From a bacterium (GTDB lineage: Bacteria > Actinomycetota > Thermoleophilia > Solirubrobacterales > 70-9): DNA of 7,411 nt. The stretch is taken from contig PKER01000207.1 in NCBI GenBank assembly GCA_002919115.1, positions 1-7,411 of the forward strand, written 5' to 3'. The position numbers and the translations under genes are program-made. Shown here one piece after another: positions 1-4,584 of this stretch. The first letter of the stretch is position 1. Each line of letters opens with the position of its first letter. The notes below the pieces were generated by a model. That model did not search any database and had not been told where the DNA came from. It worked only from the letters and a program-made list of their open reading frames with translations.

Positions 1-62
1 CCCCCGGCGCCCCCGGCCGCTCCGCGGCTCGTGGCGTCCCGGCGCCCCTGCGCTGCGCGCGC
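1..62. other. GC-rich stretch at window edge, no gene recognised
   Basis: This short stretch lies downstream of the minus-strand secreted-protein gene. It is almost entirely G and C. It contains an 11-bp direct repeat, CCCGGCGCCCC, at 3-13 and 38-48. I see no coding signal, no ribosome binding site and no T-rich tract that would make a classical terminator. The neighbouring gene beyond the edge is unknown. Confidence 0.5.
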
Positions 63-84
63 TCAGCGCTTGCGCTTCGCGCGC
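57..84 (-). terminator. Possible hairpin over the stop codon of the secreted-protein gene
   Basis: Read on the minus strand, GCGCGC (84-79) pairs with GCGCGC (62-57). Inside these lie two facing GA dinucleotides (a possible tandem G.A mismatch) and then AGCG/CGCT around a CAAG loop. The TGA stop codon (65-63) sits in the 3' half of the structure. No U-run follows, so it is not a classical intrinsic terminator. The 5' arm is made of repeated Arg/Lys codons (CGC, AAG), so the pairing may be a by-product of the basic C-terminal tail. It is listed as a weak candidate for transcript 3'-end formation. Confidence 0.22.
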
Positions 85-1520
85 TTGGCCTTCTTGCGCT
101 TCGGCTTCACGCTGAAGGTCGCGGTCGCCTCGGGACCGCGGTTGCCCGCGTGGTCGAACGCGCGCACCGCGAAGCGGTGGCGTCCGCGCTTCGCGCGATA
201 GCCGGCGGGCGACGTGCAGGCGCGCCAGGCCTTCTTGTCGAACCTGCACTCGAACCCGGCGAGGTCGGGCGCGCCCGAGGCGAACCGGAAGCTCACGCGC
301 TTCGCCTTCTTGGCACGCAGCGTCTTGCGCGGCTTCTTCGTGATGGCCACGGCGGGCCCGGTGGTGTCGGCCTCGAGCTCGAGCGTGCCCGTGCCCTCCG
401 CGCCGCTCTCGGGATCGCGGACGGTGATCGTCACCTCACCCGGCGTGGTCCCCACCGCGAGCGGGATCGCGTAGGTGCCGTCGCCGTTGTCGACGGGCTC
501 GCCGGCCCGCACGTCGCCGTCCACCTCGACCTCGAGCTCCTGGCCTGCGAGCGGCTCGTCGAGCGCGTCGATCAGGCTCGCGGTCGCCTCGGCGGTGCCC
601 ACGCCGTCCGCCACGAGGCTCGGCGGGTCCACGGCCACGTCGATCCGCTTCGCGCCGGGCTGCAGGTTCTCGAGCCCGAACGCGACCGGGCCCACCGCGG
701 GCCAGTCCGGCAGCTCGGCGGTCGCCTGCCAGGCCCCCGCCTCCTCCGACGCGAGGATCGCGGGCGAGATCGCGTAGCCCTCGGCGTTCGTTGCGACCTC
801 TGCGGTCCGCCCCCCGGTCTCGAACTCGCCGGACGGCCCGTCCTCGGGCAGCGCGAAGCGAACCGTCTGCCCGGAGACCGCGTTGCCGTACTGGTCGCGC
901 GCCCTCACGACGAGCGGCTCGAACTCCTGCCCGGCGAAGGCGCGCTGGCCGGAGCCGCCGGTCGCCTGCAGGGCGGCCGGGTCGGCGGCCACGATGTCGA
1001 AATACCCCGACCAGCCCGGCGCGTCACGGGTGGTCATCACCGAGATCTGGTACTTGCCCGCGGTGGTCGGGTTGAGCATGTTCAAGGTGGGGTCGCTGGC
1101 GCCGATCGCGCCGATCTGCACCTCGAGCCAGCCGTCCATCGGGACGCCGAGGGAGGTGTTCTTGGGCTCGATCCAGATCTTGTTCCCGCCCGGCTGCAAG
1201 TGCACGTTGCCGAGGATGTTGTAGGTGGTGGTGGGCGTGGAGATCCAGTAGTTGCGGTTGGCGCCGTTCCCGAGCGGCGGGAACTGCATCTGCGGAGGCC
1301 CCTCGATCATGATCTCGTCGTTGCCGCCGTAGAACCCCTGGGGCAGCCGGAAGCTGATCGCGTACCGGGGGCGCTCGCCCGCCACGCCGTAGGCCTTGCC
1401 ACCGAAGCTGACGCTGATATCCCTGACCACGGCCTGCGCCGAGTCAGGGCCCGTCGGCGAACCCGCCTGCGCCGCGAAAAGGGCGACAGCAAGCGCGCCC
1501 GCCGCGATGAATTTCCTCAA
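63..1520 (-). CDS. Secreted Ig-like multidomain protein (Big-1-like repeats, basic C-terminal tail), function unknown
   Basis: This gene encodes a predicted exported protein of 485 residues, numbered here from the TTG start at 1520-1518. I chose TTG because AAGGAGG lies 7 nt upstream and a signal peptide begins directly at this codon. The ATG at 1640 in the same frame would add 40 Arg/Pro/Gly-rich residues with no comparable ribosome binding site. The signal peptide has an Arg-Lys n-region, a hydrophobic core at about 5-17, and possible cleavage after AQA at 19 or 30. Residues about 31-180 form a beta-rich domain of the kind that precedes Ig-like repeats in surface proteins. Residues about 181-283 and 290-383 resemble bacterial Ig-like (Big-1/invasin) domains, with 'RARDQYGNAVSGQTVRF' and 'DNGDGTY' motifs. 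Residues about 386-471 form a third beta domain with the only two cysteines (425 and 435), a likely disulfide. The end is a K/R-rich tail. I see no catalytic motif, LPXTG anchor or C-terminal membrane helix. An adhesive or wall-associated role is inference. The gene is divergent from the nuo genes. Confidence 0.85.
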   Translation of the reverse strand: MRKFIAAGALAVALFAAQAGSPTGPDSAQAVVRDISVSFGGKAYGVAGERPRYAISFRLPQGFYGGNDEIMIEGPPQMQFPPLGNGANRNYWISTPTTTYNILGNVHLQPGGNKIWIEPKNTSLGVPMDGWLEVQIGAIGASDPTLNMLNPTTAGKYQISVMTTRDAPGWSGYFDIVAADPAALQATGGSGQRAFAGQEFEPLVVRARDQYGNAVSGQTVRFALPEDGPSGEFETGGRTAEVATNAEGYAISPAILASEEAGAWQATAELPDWPAVGPVAFGLENLQPGAKRIDVAVDPPSLVADGVGTAEATASLIDALDEPLAGQELEVEVDGDVRAGEPVDNGDGTYAIPLAVGTTPGEVTITVRDPESGAEGTGTLELEADTTGPAVAITKKPRKTLRAKKAKRVSFRFASGAPDLAGFECRFDKKAWRACTSPAGYRAKRGRHRFAVRAFDHAGNRGPEATATFSVKPKRKKAKRAKRKR

Positions 1521-1527
1521 AAGGCTC

Positions 1528-1534
1528 CCTCCTT
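1528..1534 (-). promoter_or_regulatory. Ribosome binding site AAGGAGG that decides the TTG start
   Basis: On the minus strand AAGGAGG is a perfect match to the anti-Shine-Dalgarno complement. Seven nucleotides separate it from TTG at 1520-1518, which is ideal spacing. The encoded product then starts with a textbook signal peptide. This is the main evidence that the upstream in-frame ATG at 1640 is not the true start. Confidence 0.82.
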
Positions 1535-1584
1535 GGCTGTCTTTCGGATGTTCGGGTGACCCGCCCCAAGCCGCGGGCGGCCGG

Positions 1585-1606
1585 GGGCGCGGCGCACGCC
1601 GCGTCC
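1585..1606. other. Perfect GC hairpin in the divergent intergenic region
   Basis: CGCGGC (1588-1593) and GCCGCG (1598-1603) form a perfect 6-bp inverted repeat around the loop GCAC. In the plus-strand RNA the stem can extend by a G.U and two G-C pairs to 1585-1606. On the minus strand it would lie in the leader of the secreted-protein gene, about 65-85 nt before its start codon. It could be an operator-like palindrome, an RNA leader structure or chance pairing in very GC-rich DNA. I cannot tell which. Confidence 0.3.
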
Positions 1607-1728
1607 TACTCATCGCCCCCGGGACACCCCTGCCTGACACGGGCGCGGTGATTATGGACGGACCACCGGGGACGCTTTTGCCGCTTTGTTGCAGGCGATA
1701 CGCAGTAGTAGGCCAGCACCGAAGATCC

Positions 1729-1744
1729 CCTATTCCTCAATAGG
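1729..1744 (+). promoter_or_regulatory. Inverted repeat overlapping the nuoJ ribosome binding region
   Basis: CCTATT (1729-1734) and AATAGG (1739-1744) form a 6-bp perfect inverted repeat with a CCTC loop. The 3' arm contains the start of the only Shine-Dalgarno-like stretch before nuoJ (AGGATGGGG, 1742-1750). If transcription starts upstream, this small hairpin could partly cover the ribosome binding site. The repeat is also unusually A/T-rich for this DNA, so it could instead be a short protein-binding site or part of the promoter. The stem is short and the call is tentative. Confidence 0.3.
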
Positions 1745-1755
1745 ATGGGGCGCCG

Positions 1756-2280
1756 ATGGAAGCGCTCGCCTTCTTCGTAGGTGCTATCGGCGCCCTGGGT
1801 GGTGCGATCGCAGTGATCGCGCTACGCAACCCCTTCTACAGCGTCCTGGCGCTGGTCGTGCACCTCGTTTCACTCGCCGCCCTGTTCCTGCTGCTCAACG
1901 CGGAGTTCCTCGCCGCCGCCCAGATCGTGGTCTACGCGGGCGCGGTGATGGTCCTCTACGTGTTCGTCTCCGCGTACGTGGGAGGCTCCGAGGAGCCCAT
2001 CTGGGAGCCGATCCCCGGGCAGCGTTTCCTCGCGCCGCTGCTGGCCGGGGCCCTCTTCGTCGAGATCTCGATCGCGGTCCTGGGCACCGCCCTGACCACG
2101 CTCGAGGGCGACGGCCCGGACGTGCGGCTCGGCTTCGGCTCGCCCGCCTCGATCGGCGAGCTGCTGCTGGAGCGCTACCTGATCGCGTTCGAGGCCGCTT
2201 CGCTTCTGCTCCTCGTCGCCGCGGTGGGCGCCGTCGTGCTCGCCGCGCGCAAGCGCCGGGAGGCCCCACATGGCGCTTGA
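1756..2280 (+). CDS. nuoJ: NADH-quinone oxidoreductase subunit J (complex I membrane arm, ND6 homologue)
   Basis: NuoJ is an integral membrane subunit of respiratory complex I. It lies next to NuoK and helps connect quinone reduction to proton translocation. The product has 174 residues, close to the 184 of E. coli NuoJ, with five hydrophobic segments at about 3-22, 28-48, 52-73, 92-113 and 141-164. The family core is clear: 'RNPFYSVLALV' (24-34) followed by 'AEFLAAAQIVVYAGAVMVLYVF' split over residues 49-70. This contains the conserved Tyr60 and the glycine of TM3, where the pi-bulge forms in solved structures. The last helix has Glu146 in 'YLIAFEAASLLL', typical of the family. The ATG at 1756 is preceded by an AGGATGGGG-like stretch about 6 nt away. 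The 3' end overlaps nuoK by 11 nt, which suggests translational coupling. It is the first gene of the visible operon, with no nuoI directly upstream. Confidence 0.97.
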   Translation: MEALAFFVGAIGALGGAIAVIALRNPFYSVLALVVHLVSLAALFLLLNAEFLAAAQIVVYAGAVMVLYVFVSAYVGGSEEPIWEPIPGQRFLAPLLAGALFVEISIAVLGTALTTLEGDGPDVRLGFGSPASIGELLLERYLIAFEAASLLLLVAAVGAVVLAARKRREAPHGA

Positions 2281-2569
2281 GTGGTACCTCGTCCTCTCCG
2301 GCCTCCTCTTCGCGGTCGGCGCGGCGGGCCTTCTCATCCGGCGCAACCCGCTCGTCATCCTGCTGTGCCTCGAGCTCATGCTGAACGCGGGCAACCTCGC
2401 GCTGCTCGCCTTCGCGCGCTCGCACGGCAACGAGGAGGGGCACGTGTTCGCGCTGATCGTGATGGTGGTGGCGGCGTGCGAGGTCGTGGTCGGCCTCGGC
2501 CTGATCGTCGCCATGTACCGCCGCCGCCTGCCGCTGAACGTCGATGAGATGCGAGGGCTGAAGGGATGA
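2270..2569 (+). CDS. nuoK: NADH-quinone oxidoreductase subunit K (complex I membrane arm, ND4L homologue)
   Basis: NuoK is a small three-helix subunit that carries part of the central hydrophilic axis of the membrane arm, between NuoJ/NuoA and NuoN. The product has 99 residues, the usual length is about 100, with helices at about 4-23, 28-49 and 58-81. Both essential membrane carboxylates are present: Glu35 in 'LLCLELMLNAGNLAL' (E. coli Glu36) and Glu71 in 'VVAACEVVVGLGL' (E. coli Glu72). The second half of the protein is also canonical ('GHVFALIVMVVAACE'). The start is supported by GGGAGG at 2258-2263, 6 nt before the ATG. The gene overlaps nuoJ by 11 nt and nuoL by 4 nt (ATGA), as expected for a coupled operon. 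Nothing is missing or unusual. Confidence 0.98.
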   Translation: MALEWYLVLSGLLFAVGAAGLLIRRNPLVILLCLELMLNAGNLALLAFARSHGNEEGHVFALIVMVVAACEVVVGLGLIVAMYRRRLPLNVDEMRGLKG

Positions 2570-4584
2570 CGGTCGATACCTCTAGCGCTGAGACTTTTGG
2601 CTGGCTGATCCTGGCCTTCCCGCTGGCGGGCGCGATCGCGATCGCGCTCGGCTTCCGCTTCTGGGGCAAGGCCGCCGGCTGGATCGGCACCGGCGCGATC
2701 GCCCTCGCCTTCGCGAGCGCGATCGGCGCGTTCTTCGCGATCCAGGACCTGCCCTCGGAGTCCCGCCAGGTCACCTCGTCGCTCTACGACTACGCCTCGG
2801 CGGTCGGCCTCGACATCAAGCTCGGGATCCTGGTCGACCCGCTCGCGGTGATCATGGCGCTCGTCGTCACCGGGGTCTCGATGCTGATCCACCTCTACTC
2901 GGTGGCGTACATGGACAGCGACCGCGGCTACGTGCGGTTCTTCGCCCTCCTCAACTTCTTCGTCTTCTCGATGCTCGTCCTGGTCATGGCGGGCAACCTG
3001 GTCCTCCTGATCATCGGCTGGGCGTTCGTCGGCTACGCCTCCTACGCGCTGATCAGCTTCTGGTACCGCCGCAACACCGCGACGGCGGCCGGAATGAAGG
3101 CCTTCGTGATCAACGTGATCGGCGACATCGGCCTCATGCTCGCGGCGTTCCTGCTCTTCGGCGAGCTCGGCACCTTCGACTATCTCGCCCTGTTCGAGGA
3201 GGCCCCCGGCCACTTCGACGTGAACGACGGGGCGCTCGTCGCCGCGCTGCTTCTGCTGCTGGTCGGCGCCTTCGCCAAGTCGGCCCAGGTCCCGCTTCAC
3301 ACCTGGCTCGCCGACGCGATGGAGGGCCCCACCCCGGTCTCCGCGCTGATCCACGCGGCGACGATGGTCACCGCGGGCGTGTACCTGATCGCGCGCACGC
3401 ACCCGCTGTTCGAGCTCGCGCCGACGGCCGCCGACGTCGCCGCCTTCATCGGGCTGCTGACGCTGATCATGGCCGCGACGATCGCGCTCGTCGTCACCGA
3501 CCTGAAGCGGATCATCGCCTACTCGACCATGAGCCAGATCGGCTACATGGTCGTGGCCGTCTCGATCGGCGCCTACACCGCCGGGATCTTTCACCTGATG
3601 ACGCACGCCTTCTTCAAGGCGCTGCTCTTCATGGCGGCCGGCTCGATCATCGCCGCGATGGCGAACCGCCAGAACATCGACCTGATGTCCGGCTTCCGCA
3701 AGGCGATGCCGTTCACGAGCGCGCTGCTCATCATCGGCGCGCTCGCGCTCGCCGGGTTCCCGGGCACGTCCGGGTTCTTCTCGAAGGACGAGATCCTCGT
3801 CTACGCGGCGGATCGCGGCGGGATGTACTGGATCTTCGCGATCGGCGGCTACGCGGCCGCGTTCCTCACGGCCTTCTACTCGTTCCGGATCGGCTTCCGG
3901 GTCGTCTGGGGCGAGCCCTGCGAGGAGGCGCGTGAGCTCGAGCGCGGCCACATGGCGCACGGCGAGCCCGAGAACCCGGTGACCGGGGAGAAGGAGGACA
4001 CCGACGTCGGCTTCCCCGGCCCCGAGCACCACATCGCCGAGCGCGCCTGGCCGATGCGCGCCGCGATGGGGATCCTGGGCTTCCTCGCCCTGTTCGCGGG
4101 CCTGCTGCAGATCCCCGGCGTCACGGCCGCCGTCGAGCACTTCCTCGAGCCGACGTTCGAGGGCTCGGCGCTGTTCGAGCACCATCCGTCGACCGGCTCG
4201 GCCTACCTCGGCATGCTCGTCGGCGGGATCCTGGCGCTGGCCGGCATCGCGCTCGCCTTCCGGCTGTACGTGCGCCGTCCGGGCACCACCGCCGGCCTGG
4301 TCGAGCGCTACCGCGGCCTGCACAACTTCCTGTTCAACCGCTGGTACTTCGACGAGCTGCTCGACGCGCTCGTCTACCGGCCGACGATCGCCGCCGGCCG
4401 CTTCGCCAACAACGTGCTGGAACGCGTGCTCGTCCAGGGCATCGTGAACGGCACGACCGGCGTCGTCCGCGGCGTCGGGGTGCTGGTGCGCGGCGCCCAG
4501 TCCGGCTTTCTGCGCGCCTACGCCCTGCTGGTGATCGGCGGTTTCGCGGTCCTCGCCCTGTACTTCCTGGTGGTTAGCTCCTGA
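2566..4584 (+). CDS. nuoL: NADH-quinone oxidoreductase subunit L (distal antiporter-like subunit, ND5 homologue) lacking the TM5 Glu
   Basis: NuoL is the distal Mrp-antiporter-like subunit of complex I and carries the lateral helix that runs along the membrane arm. The product has 672 residues (E. coli 613). Canonical elements are Lys238 in 'GAFAKSAQVPLHTWLADAM' (E. coli Lys229), His263, 'TDLKRIIAYSTMSQIGYM', His343/His347/Lys351 in 'FHLMTHAFFKALLF', and Lys407-Asp408 in 'GFFSKDEIL' (E. coli Lys399-Asp400). Residues about 575-645 fit the lateral helix and 650-669 the last membrane helix. A hydrophilic His/Glu-rich loop at 450-492 is longer than in E. coli. The oddity is TM5: the usual GWEGVG reads GWAFVG, so the proton-path Glu (E. 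coli Glu144) is Ala153 (codon 3022-3024). The Arg before 'GD' in TM6 is Val184. No other acidic residue lies in TM5. GAGGG at 2553-2557 supports the ATG, which overlaps nuoK in ATGA. The family call is certain; a changed mechanism is inference. Confidence 0.98.
   Translation: MTVDTSSAETFGWLILAFPLAGAIAIALGFRFWGKAAGWIGTGAIALAFASAIGAFFAIQDLPSESRQVTSSLYDYASAVGLDIKLGILVDPLAVIMALVVTGVSMLIHLYSVAYMDSDRGYVRFFALLNFFVFSMLVLVMAGNLVLLIIGWAFVGYASYALISFWYRRNTATAAGMKAFVINVIGDIGLMLAAFLLFGELGTFDYLALFEEAPGHFDVNDGALVAALLLLLVGAFAKSAQVPLHTWLADAMEGPTPVSALIHAATMVTAGVYLIARTHPLFELAPTAADVAAFIGLLTLIMAATIALVVTDLKRIIAYSTMSQIGYMVVAVSIGAYTAGIFHLMTHAFFKALLFMAAGSIIAAMANRQNIDLMSGFRKAMPFTSALLIIGALALAGFPGTSGFFSKDEILVYAADRGGMYWIFAIGGYAAAFLTAFYSFRIGFRVVWGEPCEEARELERGHMAHGEPENPVTGEKEDTDVGFPGPEHHIAERAWPMRAAMGILGFLALFAGLLQIPGVTAAVEHFLEPTFEGSALFEHHPSTGSAYLGMLVGGILALAGIALAFRLYVRRPGTTAGLVERYRGLHNFLFNRWYFDELLDALVYRPTIAAGRFANNVLERVLVQGIVNGTTGVVRGVGVLVRGAQSGFLRAYALLVIGGFAVLALYFLVVSS

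Larger units (their letters stand above)
1521..1755. promoter_or_regulatory. Divergent intergenic region between the secreted-protein gene and nuoJ
   Basis: This 235-bp region separates two divergent genes, so it should hold promoters for both. For the minus strand, CATAAT (1656-1651) matches the -10 consensus TATAAT at five of six positions, but I see no good -35 at the usual spacing. It would give a leader of roughly 120 nt. For the plus strand, TAGGAT (1741-1746) is an acceptable actinobacterial -10. It lies so close to the nuoJ ATG (1756) that the transcript would be nearly leaderless, and again no clear -35 is visible. The region also contains hairpins at 1585-1606 and 1729-1744 and a GACAC direct repeat at 1623-1627 and 1636-1640. 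The promoter calls are inference; the divergent arrangement itself is seen directly. Confidence 0.5.

Noticed and set aside
3..48. 11-bp direct repeat CCCGGCGCCCC near the window start
   Set aside because: Only two copies in extremely GC-rich sequence, with no coding or element boundary visible. It is probably chance.
150..1559. Plus-strand open frame of 469 codons opposite the secreted-protein gene
   Set aside because: Arg/Gly/Ala/Val-rich composition without domain features. The minus strand has a signal peptide, a perfect ribosome binding site and recognisable Ig-like domains.
1521..1640. N-terminal extension of the secreted protein from ATG at 1640
   Set aside because: The extra 40 residues are Arg/Pro/Gly-rich, lack a good ribosome binding site and would bury the signal peptide. 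The TTG at 1520 has AAGGAGG at ideal spacing.
1623..1640. GACAC direct repeat in the intergenic region
   Set aside because: Two 5-bp copies 13 nt apart are too short to claim an operator without conservation data.
2628..2648. Repeated GCGATCGC-like octamers (HIP1-type palindromes)
   Set aside because: They follow from frequent Ala-Ile codon pairs (GCG ATC GC.) in hydrophobic helices and are not spaced or placed like a genomic motif.
1870..4323. Very long open frame on the minus strand opposite nuoJ-nuoL (817 codons)
   Set aside because: The predicted protein is a monotonous mix of Arg, Asp, Glu, His, Gln and Gly, typical of the antisense frame of GC-rich membrane-protein genes. The plus strand encodes unmistakable NuoJ, NuoK and NuoL.
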